From Bin87 sp965204685 (lineage in GTDB: Bacteria > Chloroflexota > Dehalococcoidia > Lucifugimonadales > UBA3495), in contig OZ242004.1 in NCBI GenBank assembly GCA_965204685.1, forward strand, positions 2,666,001 through 2,730,000: a DNA stretch of 64,000 bases. The letters run 5' to 3'. Shown one piece after another: positions 26,830 to 35,064 of this stretch (positions within the stretch are counted from its first letter, which is position 1; each line of letters starts with the position of its first letter). The position numbers and the translations under genes were made by a program. The notes below the pieces were generated by a model that searched no databases, had not been told where the DNA came from, and saw only the letters and a list, made by a program, of their open reading frames with translations.

Positions 26830-27849
26830 TTATGCCTCTGCGGGGGCCAGCGCTTCCAGCGTGCCCAGCATGGTGTCCCGGTCGGAACCGTGGGGGAAGG
26901 CCACTATCGGCATATCGACGCCGTTGCTCCGGAACCGGGCCATCTTGTCCTGGCATTCGTGGGGTGTACCAATCGCGGTGATGTTGCCCACCATCTCGTC
27001 GGTTATGCACGTGGCCGCTTTCCCCCGGTCTCCCTCAGCCCACGCTGTCCGCAGTCGGTCGCACTCGTCGCGGTATCCGTATCGGCAGAACAGATCGTAG
27101 TAGTAAGTTCCCATCCCGCCGATGTAAAACGCCATGTGCGAACGGGCCTGGGCAATCGCGTCGGATACCGTCGCCTCATCCTCGCTGGCGCAGCTGAGGA
27201 TCTGCGGGGCGGTGGTCACGTCGGACACCTGCCGGCCGGCCGCTTGCGCCGCCTGCGCCAGCGGTTCTTTCACCTCGGGCAGCCTCTCCCGGTGCGTCCA
27301 GATGGGGAGCCAGCCGTCCGCGGATCGGCCGGTCAACTCCAGGTTGCGTTTCCCCAGCGACGCCACGTAGATCGGCAACCGCTCCTGCACCGGCCGGACG
27401 CCCATGCGAAAACGCTTCAGATTATAGAACCGGCCCTCATAGTTGACGCGCTCGCCCGAAAGCGCCAGCCGGATGATGTCAATGTACTCGGCCGTGCGCG
27501 CAACCGGGTGGTCGAACTTCACCCCGTGCCAGTCCTCGATCACGATGCGCCCGCTGCTGCCGAGCCCCAGGATGGCCCGCCCGTTGCTGATGCGGTCCAG
27601 CGATGCGATGCTCTGCGCCACCAGACCCGGCGTCCTGCTGTACACGGTGACGATGCCGGTGCCCAGGCCGATGCGCTCCGTGTGGCACGCCAGCATCGTC
27701 AGCACGGTGAAGGCGTCGCGTCCCCACGACTCTCCGGTCCAGAAGGACTCGTACCCCAGGCGGTCGGCGGCCTGCGCCACGGCGATGAGGTCGTCGTCAT
27801 CGTTGTTGTCGCGACTGCTGAAGGTCAGCGCCATGCGTTCGGTGGTCAA
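26830..27849 (-). CDS. LLM-class flavin-dependent oxidoreductase (F420 or FMN)
   Basis: A 339-residue bacterial-luciferase-like TIM-barrel monooxygenase/reductase. Seen: RLGYESFWTGESWGRDAFTVL near residue 30, IGLGTGIVTVYSRTP, AILGLGSSGRIV and YVASLGKRNLELTGR. The context resembles F420-dependent members. A TTG start at 27849 is supported by GAGGG 6 bases upstream; an ATG five codons inside is the alternative. Substrate unknown. Confidence 0.88.
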   Translation of the reverse strand: MTTERMALTFSSRDNNDDDDLIAVAQAADRLGYESFWTGESWGRDAFTVLTMLACHTERIGLGTGIVTVYSRTPGLVAQSIASLDRISNGRAILGLGSSGRIVIEDWHGVKFDHPVARTAEYIDIIRLALSGERVNYEGRFYNLKRFRMGVRPVQERLPIYVASLGKRNLELTGRSADGWLPIWTHRERLPEVKEPLAQAAQAAGRQVSDVTTAPQILSCASEDEATVSDAIAQARSHMAFYIGGMGTYYYDLFCRYGYRDECDRLRTAWAEGDRGKAATCITDEMVGNITAIGTPHECQDKMARFRSNGVDMPIVAFPHGSDRDTMLGTLEALAPAEA

Positions 27850-27858
27850 GGTTGTCCC

Positions 27859-28434
27859 TCAATTCCGGTTTTGCCAGATATAGTACGGGTCCAGCGATTC
27901 GTCGGTCATGGTTTCGCCCAGCGCCTCCCCGGCCGCAGGGAACGCCTTGCTTTCCATCTCGATCAGCCGGCTCAACTCCCGCGACCAACGGTCGATGGCT
28001 GCGCCGTCCAGCTTGCCCGACAGCATCTCGGAGAAGCCCTCCACGACCTGATCGGTGGGAATGGCCAGCGTTGGACCCGATATGACGAATACCACCACCT
28101 CCGGCATCCTGTCCTCGTCGTGATAGTCCACCCCCAAGCGCTCCAGGATGTAGTGCATCGCCACGCCGCGCACGATGTCATCCACCTGGTTGGGCAGGTG
28201 CATGAGGTGCAGGAACGGTCGATCCCCGCCTTCCCGCAGAGCGCTGGCGAATTCACTTTCCACCGTGCGGTAGTATTCGTCGTTGAACACGTCCTCGGTG
28301 GACATCAGCCTGACCTCTGCCGCCGTTCCCCGGGTGTCCACCGCCACGAATTCCTTCAGGTGCGGGAAGATGGCCAAGGTGATGTCGGGATACCGCCCGT
28401 TGGGGAGCGGCCCGCCGCTGAGTTCCTGGAACAA
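27859..28434 (-). CDS. Uncharacterised protein between LLM oxidoreductase and HAD genes
   Basis: A 191-residue soluble protein that I do not recognise. It begins MFQELSGGPLPNGRYPDITL from a TTG at 28434 that has AAGGAG 7 bases upstream, better than the TTG at 28455. It contains AVDTRGTAAEVRLMSTEDVF, FLHLMHLPNQVDDIVRG and an acidic C-terminal helix region. No membrane segment or catalytic motif is evident. The gap to the LLM gene is 9 bases, so they are probably co-translated. Confidence 0.65.
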   Translation of the reverse strand: MFQELSGGPLPNGRYPDITLAIFPHLKEFVAVDTRGTAAEVRLMSTEDVFNDEYYRTVESEFASALREGGDRPFLHLMHLPNQVDDIVRGVAMHYILERLGVDYHDEDRMPEVVVFVISGPTLAIPTDQVVEGFSEMLSGKLDGAAIDRWSRELSRLIEMESKAFPAAGEALGETMTDESLDPYYIWQNRN

Positions 28435-28503
28435 GGTTGTGCTCCTTGCGCCCAATCGGCCCCCATCGCTCGCCGCGATGGGGGAAATTCGTCGATCCTG
28501 GTG

Positions 28504-29265
28504 TCAGCCGGTGATCAAATCCCGTATCGCCGCCGCAACGCCGGAAAGGTCATCGACCTCGGCGTCCGCCTGGCTGTCCGGGTCGTCCGGGTCTTCGGGC
28601 TCGTAGAAACCGCGAATCCAGACGGATTTCATGCCCACCCGGTTGGCTCCCACCACGTCATTGCTCACGTGATCGCCGACATGGATCGTGCTCTCTGGTT
28701 TCGAATCCAACGCCTCCATGGTCATCAGAAAAATCTCATCGGAAGGCTTGGCCAGCAGAACCTCGTCGGAGAAAGTCATGGTCTGAAAATATTGCGCCAG
28801 GCCATGTTGTTCCAGGAACTGACGGAAGGTATAGCCCGGAGTCATGCCTGTGTTAGATATCAGCCCGATTCGCAGCCCCATACCGCTGACTGTGGCCAGG
28901 GTTTCCTGCGTCGCCTCGTGGAACCGCGGCGGGTAGTCGAAGAACGACTCGGCGTAGACCCTCTCGATCTCGGCCAGGGTCGGCTCCGGCAAACGTCCCA
29001 CCAGGCCATCTTCAATCAGGTTGACGAAGATTTCCACCTGCTCGCGGAAACTCACGTCTGCGTTGTTGTTCCGCACTGCCCGGCAGGCTCGGTAGCATCC
29101 CCGGTAGGCTTCGCGGATGTGATCCGGGTCGTGGTGGATCCCCTGCTCGGCCAGCTGATCCCGGGCGCCATCCAGGCGAACCTGCGCCCGTTGGAGGCCC
29201 AGTTCCCGATTGTCCAGGATCAAGGTCTGCCACAGGTCGAAGGTAACGGCGTTTATTGTAGCCAC
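28504..29265 (-). CDS. HAD-family hydrolase (subfamily IA)
   Basis: A 253-residue HAD phosphatase-like protein. Motif I is TFDLWQTLI (the second Asp replaced by Trp, as in dehalogenase-like members), motif II LISNTGMT, the motif III Lys in EVLLAKPSDEIF and motif IV HVGDHVSNDVVGA. The loss of the second Asp of DxD is also seen in some non-phosphatase HADs, so the reaction is uncertain. A GTG start at 29265 is chosen as the first plausible codon after the amidase stop. Confidence 0.78.
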   Translation of the reverse strand: MATINAVTFDLWQTLILDNRELGLQRAQVRLDGARDQLAEQGIHHDPDHIREAYRGCYRACRAVRNNNADVSFREQVEIFVNLIEDGLVGRLPEPTLAEIERVYAESFFDYPPRFHEATQETLATVSGMGLRIGLISNTGMTPGYTFRQFLEQHGLAQYFQTMTFSDEVLLAKPSDEIFLMTMEALDSKPESTIHVGDHVSNDVVGANRVGMKSVWIRGFYEPEDPDDPDSQADAEVDDLSGVAAAIRDLITG

Positions 29266-29320
29266 TTCGTTTGCGGTTCCTGCCGGCGTGAGAGGTTCGT
29301 TGTCGATCTGCGGAACCGGA

Positions 29321-30733
29321 CTACAGCGGAGGCCGCTGCGTGTGCCAGTCCGTCGCCTGCTGGTAAGCGTAGGCGGCCCGCAGCACCGTCGATTCGTCAA
29401 AGTTTCGGCCCGCCAGATGCAGCCCCACGGGCAGCCCGTCCGGCCCAAATCCGCACGGCACCGAAATTGCCGGCGACCCGGTGATGTTGTACACCCGAGT
29501 GTACTTCGTCAGCATGGGCACCGCTGGCAGCGCCTGTCCTCCGATCTCAATCCGCCTTTCCAGGATCTTCGGAGCAGTTACCGGCTCAACAGGCCCGGCC
29601 AGGAGATCGACGGATTCCAGCAAGCCGGCCACTTGCTGGCAGAAGACCTGTCGCGCCTGCTGCGCCCTCAGGTATTCCGCCGCCGAAATGAAGAGGCCTT
29701 CCTCCAACCGCTCGCGGACCTGGGGGTACATCTTGTCGCCGTCACTCAGCAGGACGTCGCGATGAGCCGCCGTCGCCTCGGCGCTGAGGATGGCGTTGCT
29801 GATGGGCTGAGCGTACTCGTACAGCGGCAGGGAAACGTCCACGATCTCCGCGCCCAGTTCGCCCAGCACGGTAATGGCCTGTTGCGTCAGCGCGGCCACC
29901 GCCGGATCTATTTCGGTTTCGAAGTATTCCCGGACGACGCCGATGCGCAAGCCGCGAACGTCTCCGGTCAGCGCCGTCGTGTAGTCGGGAACCGGCGCGT
30001 CCGACGTGGCATGATCCCGGGGATCATGGCCGGCGATGACGTTCATGGTCAGTGCAGCGTCTTCCACCGTCCGCACCATGGGACCAGGATGGTCCAGACA
30101 CCATGACAGCGGCGTCAGTCCGGCCCGGCTCACCCGCCCGTAGGTCGGTTTGAGACCCACGATCCCGCACAGCGCCGCCGGAATGCGCACGCTTCCGCCG
30201 GTGTCGCTGCCCATGGTGATTGTGCATTGTCCGGCCGCCGCCGCCGATCCGCTGCCGCCGCTGGATCCGCCGGTGATCCGCTCCGGGTTCCACGGGTTGT
30301 GCATGTGACCGTAATCGCCGTTTTCGCCGGTTGGACCGAACGCGAACGGGTGCATGTTCAGCTTGCCCAGCAGGATCGCGCCAGCCTGCCCGAACCGAGT
30401 CGCCACCGTGCAGTCCTCTTCCGGCACGTAGTTGTCATAAATCCGCGTTCCCGACGTGGTCTTGACCCCGGCCGTGTTGAACAGGTCCTTCAATCCCACC
30501 GGGATGCCGTGCAGCGGCCCGCGGTAATTTCCCCGCCCGATTTCGTCCTCTGCTCGTCGCGCCGCGCTCCTGGCCTGCTCCGGCATCAGGGTGATGAACG
30601 AATTGAGAGTTGGTTCGGTCTCTTCGATCCGGGCCAGGCAAGCTTCGACCACCTCGACCGGGGACACCTCCCGGTTGCGGATCAGGCCGGACAGTTCCCA
30701 GGCCGACATGTAATGAAGTTCGCCGCCTGCCAT
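29321..30733 (-). CDS. Amidase-signature enzyme (GatA/AtzE-like)
   Basis: A 470-residue amidase. The Ser-cisSer-Lys triad is visible: Lys82 in VGLKDLFNTAG, and Ser residues in ITGGSSGGSGSAAAAG and GSDTGGSVRIPAALCG. It resembles the A subunit of Glu-tRNA(Gln) amidotransferase, but the adjacent partner is a small GatC/AtzG-like protein and no gatB is in view, so an AtzE-like small-molecule amidase is equally possible. Starts 3 bases after the small gene. Confidence 0.88.
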   Translation of the reverse strand: MAGGELHYMSAWELSGLIRNREVSPVEVVEACLARIEETEPTLNSFITLMPEQARSAARRAEDEIGRGNYRGPLHGIPVGLKDLFNTAGVKTTSGTRIYDNYVPEEDCTVATRFGQAGAILLGKLNMHPFAFGPTGENGDYGHMHNPWNPERITGGSSGGSGSAAAAGQCTITMGSDTGGSVRIPAALCGIVGLKPTYGRVSRAGLTPLSWCLDHPGPMVRTVEDAALTMNVIAGHDPRDHATSDAPVPDYTTALTGDVRGLRIGVVREYFETEIDPAVAALTQQAITVLGELGAEIVDVSLPLYEYAQPISNAILSAEATAAHRDVLLSDGDKMYPQVRERLEEGLFISAAEYLRAQQARQVFCQQVAGLLESVDLLAGPVEPVTAPKILERRIEIGGQALPAVPMLTKYTRVYNITGSPAISVPCGFGPDGLPVGLHLAGRNFDESTVLRAAYAYQQATDWHTQRPPL

Positions 30734-30736
30734 GGT

Positions 30737-30970
30737 CTAACCCCTTCCCGCTCCTGAGTTGGATCCTTGGTACGCCGATGGGATGAAGGCCGAAGGAGAC
30801 TCGGCGCCGGAGACGTCGATCTCGTACAGACGAGCCAGACCCTCGCGCATCAGAGCAACTCGGCGCGCCAGGTCTTGGGCTCGTTCTTCGTCCGACACGT
30901 CCAGACCCAACGCCTGGGCCATGCGCAGAAACCCTTCGCCAAACCCTGGTGAATCGGAACCTGTGGCCAT
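30737..30970 (-). CDS. Small GatC/AtzG-like protein paired with the amidase
   Basis: A 77-residue protein directly upstream of the amidase. The stretch MAQALGLDVSDEERAQDLAR followed by REGLARLYEIDVSGAESPSAF resembles the short helical subunit that wraps amidase-signature enzymes (GatC, AtzG), ending in a Pro/Ser-rich tail. It would act as a stabilising partner. The family call rests on size, pattern and position. Confidence 0.6.
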   Translation of the reverse strand: MATGSDSPGFGEGFLRMAQALGLDVSDEERAQDLARRVALMREGLARLYEIDVSGAESPSAFIPSAYQGSNSGAGRG

Positions 30971-31163
30971 TCGTTCTCACCGCAACATCGCCATGATTTG
31001 CTGTCCAGGCGGGCGCCGGCAATTATGGCCCAATGATCCCAAGTTGGCAAATGGGACCGGCGCGCCCCTGCTCCCTCCAACATTCCGAATCCACCACCGT
31101 CGTCGTCCGTGTTCTATACTGCATCGTTCAACTTGGGGCTCCATCCACAATGGCGTTTTTGTG

Positions 31164-31928
31164 ATGCAATCCTTCTGCACCGATTGCGGCGCCGCGCTTT
31201 TGCCCGGCGCGACGGAATGCGCGGAGTGTCGCGCAGTTTTGGTGCCCGCTGCCACACCAACCGACCCGCGCGCGTGGGGTATCTGGCAACCGGCCCTGGG
31301 GTTGATGGTCCTCGTGCCCACCGCGGTGCTGATCGCGTCCCTGGCCCTGGTGATTCCCCTGGCCGTCGCCGCCGTGATTTCCGCCACCGCCCTGGGATTG
31401 CTCCAGATTGCCCTGGTCTGGCTCCTCGGCATCCGCACCTGGCCGCCGCCGTGGGCGCTGGTGGGGTTCGCCGGACCGCGGACTTCGCTCCGCACCTCCG
31501 CAATGCTTACGGCGGCCGCGCTGGTGTGCAGTCTCGGTTTCGCCCAGTTGTACACCATGGCCGCGATGGCTTTGGGTTGGGGCTTCCTTATGCCTCCCGA
31601 GATTCCTGACGGCCTGTTGCTGCCCGGAGGTTGGGTTGTATTCAGCGCGCTGGCCCTGGCGGTCTGGACTCCCATCGCCGAGGAAACGTTCTTCCGCGGG
31701 TTCATCCTGCGGGGCCTCGCCAACCGTTGGCGATTCGTTCCCGCCATCGTCGCGTCGGCCGCCGTGTTCGCCGCCCTGCACCTGGCGCCGGCGCTGCTAC
31801 TGCCGGTGTTCGTCACCGGCCTGCTGCTGGGCTTCCTGTACCACCGCACCGGCTCGCTTTGGCCCTGCATCGCCGTTCACGCCGCGCAGAACCTGGTGGC
31901 CGTGCTCAGCGCGTGGTTGGGCCTGTAA
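31164..31928 (+). CDS. CPBP-family intramembrane metalloprotease with N-terminal zinc ribbon
   Basis: A 254-residue protein. Residues 5-22 carry a four-Cys zinc ribbon (C5, C8, C19, C22), then several hydrophobic helices. The protease motifs are EETFFRGFILRGL near residue 172, a His in FAALHLAPALL and VHAAQNLVAVL, typical of CAAX/ABI-type (CPBP) enzymes. The role in bacteria is mostly undefined. A TATACT box at 31115-31120 could serve as -10; no strong ribosome site is seen. Confidence 0.83.
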   Translation: MQSFCTDCGAALLPGATECAECRAVLVPAATPTDPRAWGIWQPALGLMVLVPTAVLIASLALVIPLAVAAVISATALGLLQIALVWLLGIRTWPPPWALVGFAGPRTSLRTSAMLTAAALVCSLGFAQLYTMAAMALGWGFLMPPEIPDGLLLPGGWVVFSALALAVWTPIAEETFFRGFILRGLANRWRFVPAIVASAAVFAALHLAPALLLPVFVTGLLLGFLYHRTGSLWPCIAVHAAQNLVAVLSAWLGL

Positions 31929-32066
31929 ACCCACAGCCGTGTCCCAGCCGAGAATGGTCGCCCCTACCGACAGCAGGCGCCGGCGCGATCGCGTCGTCTG
32001 GACACCCGCCGGCCGGTAGGATAGTCTAGCTACGCTTCGATCCTCGCCCTTCTTCGAGTGATAAAG

Positions 32067-32885
32067 ATGACAACCCAGACTGCCATCCACCCGGACCGCA
32101 TCGCCGCCAAGTTCGCCGCCGTCAAAGCCGAGGGCCGCCCCGGTCTCGTGGTGTTCGTCACCGTCGGCCACCCCTACAAGGACGCCGCGCTGGACATCGT
32201 GCCGCGACTGGTTGCGGCCGGCGCGGACGCCATTGAGTTGGGCATTCCGTTCAGCGATCCCATCGGCGAGGGTCCCGTGATCCAGGCGTCCAGCTACATT
32301 GCTTTGCAGAACGGCGTTACTGTTCGGGATTGCCTGGACACTGCGGCCGCCCTGCGTCCCCAGGTCGGCGATACCCCGCTCATTTTGATGGGCTACTACA
32401 ACCCGGTGATGTCCTTTGGCCTGAAGGAATTTGCCGCTGCGTGCGCCGAGGCCACCGTAGATGGTCTGATCATCGTTGATCTGCCGAGTTCGGAGGCGGA
32501 GGCGCTGGTGTCGGAACTCGATCCCTACCGCGTCCGCCTGATACCGCTGTTGGCGCCAACCAGCACCGACGAGAGCATAGAGCGTTCGGTCTCTCTCGGC
32601 GGGGGATTCGTCTACTGCACCAGCGTGGTGGGAATCACCGGCGCTCGTTCCGAGTTGTCCGATCGGGGCCTGGACCTGGTCGACCGGGTCCGCCAGCGGA
32701 CGGATCTTCCCATCACCGTTGGGTTCGGCATTTCCAGCCGCGAGCACGTGTTGAACGTTGGCCAGAGGGCTGATGCGGCGGCGGTTGGCAGCTTGTTGGT
32801 GCGCGCCCTGTCCGATGGCCCCGATGCGCAGGCGGCGGCTCGCGGAGCCGGCGTCGTCGCGGAACTGGCCGGGCGCGCCCCGTAG
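32067..32885 (+). CDS. trpA: Tryptophan synthase alpha chain
   Basis: A 272-residue TIM barrel cleaving indole-3-glycerol phosphate. The catalytic Glu is in DAIELGIPFSDP; the second catalytic residue, Asp60 of the Salmonella enzyme, is Glu here (SDPIGEGPVIQ). LMGYYNPVMSFGL, SVVGITGARSELS and VGFGISSREHV are conserved. ATG 32067 is preferred to GTG 32058. No trpB or other trp gene is adjacent, so it stands alone before aroF. Confidence 0.93.
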   Translation: MTTQTAIHPDRIAAKFAAVKAEGRPGLVVFVTVGHPYKDAALDIVPRLVAAGADAIELGIPFSDPIGEGPVIQASSYIALQNGVTVRDCLDTAAALRPQVGDTPLILMGYYNPVMSFGLKEFAAACAEATVDGLIIVDLPSSEAEALVSELDPYRVRLIPLLAPTSTDESIERSVSLGGGFVYCTSVVGITGARSELSDRGLDLVDRVRQRTDLPITVGFGISSREHVLNVGQRADAAAVGSLLVRALSDGPDAQAAARGAGVVAELAGRAP

Positions 32886-32937
32886 GCTTCGGGCCGACCG
32901 CATCGCGGCGGTTTCCCAAATGCGGGCATTTGTCCCG

Positions 32938-32966
32938 TTGACAACACAGTACGACGGGAGTAGCAT
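32938..32966 (+). promoter_or_regulatory. Strong sigma70-type promoter for the aroF leader
   Basis: A perfect -35 TTGACA (32938-32943), a 17-base spacer and -10 TAGCAT (32961-32966). Transcription would start around 32972-32974, only a few bases before the leader-peptide ATG at 32977. Confidence 0.7.
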
Positions 32967-32976
32967 TTTCGTCGAC

Positions 32977-33081
32977 ATGAGTACCGCCTGCCGCCAAATC
33001 GTCCCCGGGTATTATCGCCCCTTCTACTTTTACGCTTACCGCAGTGCGGCCAGCGTAAACCCGGCGTGGGAAGCCCGATAA
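32977..33081 (+). CDS. Tyr/Phe-rich leader peptide of aroF attenuator
   Basis: A 34-codon open frame that starts 10 bases after a promoter -10 box and stops 105 bases before aroF. Its centre reads GYYRPFYFYAYR: five Tyr and two Phe within twelve codons, far above chance, placed right before a hairpin (33029-33059). It ends NPAWEAR then TAA at 33079. There is no Shine-Dalgarno, which fits a leaderless start. This is the expected sensor of charged tRNA-Tyr (and Phe) for an aromatic-pathway attenuator. Confidence 0.75.
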   Translation: MSTACRQIVPGYYRPFYFYAYRSAASVNPAWEAR

Positions 33082-33142
33082 AACTTGGTGACAACCACTT
33101 TGGCAGGACTTCAGCCGGACGGAGGCTGAAGTCCTTTTTGTT
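33029..33142 (+). promoter_or_regulatory. aroF transcription attenuator (pause hairpin, antiterminator, terminator)
   Basis: Hairpin 1:2 pairs TTTACGCT (33029-33036) with AGCGTAAA (33052-33059) with an inner CCGC/GCGG stem. The terminator pairs AGGACTTCAGCC (33105-33116) with GGCTGAAGTCCT (33124-33135), 12 perfect pairs, followed by TTTTG. A possible antiterminator pairs CCGGC and GAAG (33061-33073) with CTTC and GCCGG (33109-33118), which would block the terminator; a ribosome at the leader stop (33079) would cover its left arm. Pairings were found by eye. Confidence 0.7.
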
Positions 33143-33186
33143 GGTAACGTCAGCCCCGCACCCGGTACCGTCAGGAGGACAAAAAG

Positions 33187-34260
33187 ATGGCAATCTCACC
33201 GGCAAAAGATGTGAACGTGATGAGTAACAACGCATTGATCCGACCGTCTGAACTGGAAGCCCGAATTCCCCTTACCCCCAAGGCGGAAGAAGTCGTGCTT
33301 GATAGCCGGCGCCAACTCGAGAACGTGCTCAACGGCGACGACGAGCGCTTTGCCGTCATTGTCGGCCCCTGCTCCATCCACGACCAGTCGGGCGCACTGG
33401 ACTACGCGGCCCGTCTCAAGCCCCTGGCCGACCGGCTCAGCGACCGCATCATGATCGTGATGCGCGTTTACTTCGAGAAGCCGCGTACCACCGTTGGTTG
33501 GAAGGGCCTCATCTACGACCCCAACCTCAACGACACCTATCAGATCGAGGATGGTCTGCATCGCGCCCGCGAACTGCTGCTCGAGATCGCCGAAACCGGA
33601 CTGAGCTCCGCCACCGAATTCCTCGACCCCATCGTGCCCCAGTACGTCGCTGACCTCGTTACCTGGGCCGCCATCGGCGCCCGCACCACCGAGAGCCAGA
33701 TCCACCGCCAGATGGCTTCCGGCCTGTCGATGCCCGTGGGCTTCAAGAACGGCACCGACGGCGACCCTCAGACCGCTGTAGATGCCCTCGTCGCCGCCCG
33801 AACGCCGCAGGCGTTCCTCGGCATCGATCACGACGGCCAGGCCTCCATTGTCGAGACTCGCGGCAACCGCAACTGCCACCTGGTTATGCGCGGCGGCCGC
33901 AGCGGCACGAACTTCGACGCCCGCTCCATCGCTGCGGCCACTGACGCCCTCCGCAAGTCCGGCGCTCCCGCTCCCATAGTGGTGGATTGCAGCCACGGCA
34001 ATTCCAACAAGGACCACACCCGCCAGCACATCGCCTTCCGCGACGTACTGCAGCAGCGGCTGGCCGGCAACTCCGACCTCATCGGGGTGATGTTGGAAAG
34101 CAATATCAATCCCGGCGCCCAGAAGCTCGGCGCTGACCCGTCCGAGCTGGAATACGGTATCTCCATCACCGACTCCTGCATCGGTTGGGACGAGACTGTG
34201 GACCTGCTGGAGTGGGCCTACGAATCGATCGGCAGCGAGGTCGCGGTACCCGCGGATTAG
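33187..34260 (+). CDS. aroF: 3-deoxy-7-phosphoheptulonate synthase (class I, AroFGH type)
   Basis: A 357-residue DAHP synthase, the entry enzyme of the shikimate pathway (PEP plus erythrose 4-phosphate). Class I hallmarks are VGPCSIHD with metal Cys62, RVYFEKPRTTVGWKGL, GARTTESQIHRQMASGLSMP and the metal His in VDCSHGNSNKDH. An AGGAGG lies 7 bases before ATG 33187. Class I enzymes are usually feedback-inhibited by one aromatic amino acid; the Tyr/Phe-rich leader upstream suggests control by tyrosine and/or phenylalanine at the transcript level. Confidence 0.95.
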   Translation: MAISPAKDVNVMSNNALIRPSELEARIPLTPKAEEVVLDSRRQLENVLNGDDERFAVIVGPCSIHDQSGALDYAARLKPLADRLSDRIMIVMRVYFEKPRTTVGWKGLIYDPNLNDTYQIEDGLHRARELLLEIAETGLSSATEFLDPIVPQYVADLVTWAAIGARTTESQIHRQMASGLSMPVGFKNGTDGDPQTAVDALVAARTPQAFLGIDHDGQASIVETRGNRNCHLVMRGGRSGTNFDARSIAAATDALRKSGAPAPIVVDCSHGNSNKDHTRQHIAFRDVLQQRLAGNSDLIGVMLESNINPGAQKLGADPSELEYGISITDSCIGWDETVDLLEWAYESIGSEVAVPAD

Positions 34261-34291
34261 CGCCTTGTCCTGCTGACCCGTCCGATCCAAT

Positions 34292-34323
34292 GAGGGGGCG
34301 AACGCCGGTTCGCCCCCTCTTTC
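34292..34323 (+). terminator. Intrinsic terminator after aroF
   Basis: GAGGGGGCGAAC and GTTCGCCCCCTC form a perfect 12-bp stem with a GCCG loop (34292-34319), followed by TCTTTC, 31 bases after the aroF stop. Confidence 0.8.
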
Positions 34324-34364
34324 GATTCCTGGCGGGAAGCGGCCCCTTCCCGGCGCAACCACCG

Positions 34365-34373
34365 TGTTATAAT
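34365..34373 (+). promoter_or_regulatory. Extended -10 promoter for the GNAT gene group
   Basis: TGTTATAAT is an extended -10 with a perfect TATAAT (34368-34373), 78 bases upstream of the GNAT start and just after the aroF terminator. No clear -35 is seen, which extended -10 promoters tolerate. Confidence 0.55.
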
Positions 34374-34450
34374 CCGGGTAATTCACAGTATAAATTTGGC
34401 CCCCGGAAAGCCGGAAAATCATTGCCATTGCAGTTCTAGGAGGCCGGTAT

Positions 34451-35038
34451 ATGTTCCCAACAGTTAGCCTTAACTCAGACGTTTCCCGTGAAGATGTTTC
34501 ACGCATTCGCGATTGGCTGCGCGATCCCGAGGTCAGTTCGCTGTGGTACGGCACCGACGATTCCGACGGCCACGCCCTCCACATCGGGTACGCTCCCGAA
34601 GCCATCCAGGACGCCGACGACGACACGTGGCATCAAACGTTCAACCAGGATGAAAGGCGCATCTACTCCATCTATGCCACCGACGAGGCCCATATCGGGG
34701 AGGGTCAGCTGCTGGTCGAATGGCCCCTGGAGGAAGCCCAGCTCTTCATCCTGATCGGACGCAAGGATCTCTGGCACCACCACTACGGGACCTCGGCTCT
34801 GGTCACCCTGCTGGACGAAGCCTTCGACAACCTTGAACTTCACCGCGTGTGGGTGGACGTTCCGGAGTACAACGAGCACGCCTTGCAGATGTTCCGGCAC
34901 CTGGGCTTCGTGCTTGAAGGGCACCTGCGCCGCACCCACCGCAAGGACGGCAATTGGTACGACTCTTTCGCCATGGGTCTGCTGGTCGACGAGTACCACC
35001 GCCGCCGCGAACGGGTCCTGGCCCAGTACACGGCGTAA
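34451..35038 (+). CDS. GNAT-family N-acetyltransferase (RimJ/RimL-like)
   Basis: A 195-residue acetyltransferase fold. The acceptor-side strand LFILIGRKDLWHHHYGT precedes the acetyl-CoA loop region GTSALVTLLDEAF, then HRVWVDVPEYNEHALQMFRHLGFVLEGHLRR, the classic C-terminal GNAT motif. AGGAGG lies 7 bases upstream of the ATG. Target unknown. Leads the GNAT, cytidylate-kinase-like, rhomboid group. Confidence 0.85.
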   Translation: MFPTVSLNSDVSREDVSRIRDWLRDPEVSSLWYGTDDSDGHALHIGYAPEAIQDADDDTWHQTFNQDERRIYSIYATDEAHIGEGQLLVEWPLEEAQLFILIGRKDLWHHHYGTSALVTLLDEAFDNLELHRVWVDVPEYNEHALQMFRHLGFVLEGHLRRTHRKDGNWYDSFAMGLLVDEYHRRRERVLAQYTA

Positions 35039-35064
35039 CCCGCGTCCGAGACGGAGGAAGCATC

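Noticed and set aside
26482..29484. A 1000-codon open frame on the plus strand
   Set aside because: It runs antisense to four convincing minus-strand genes, has no recognisable domain and shows low-complexity composition expected from GC-rich antisense frames.
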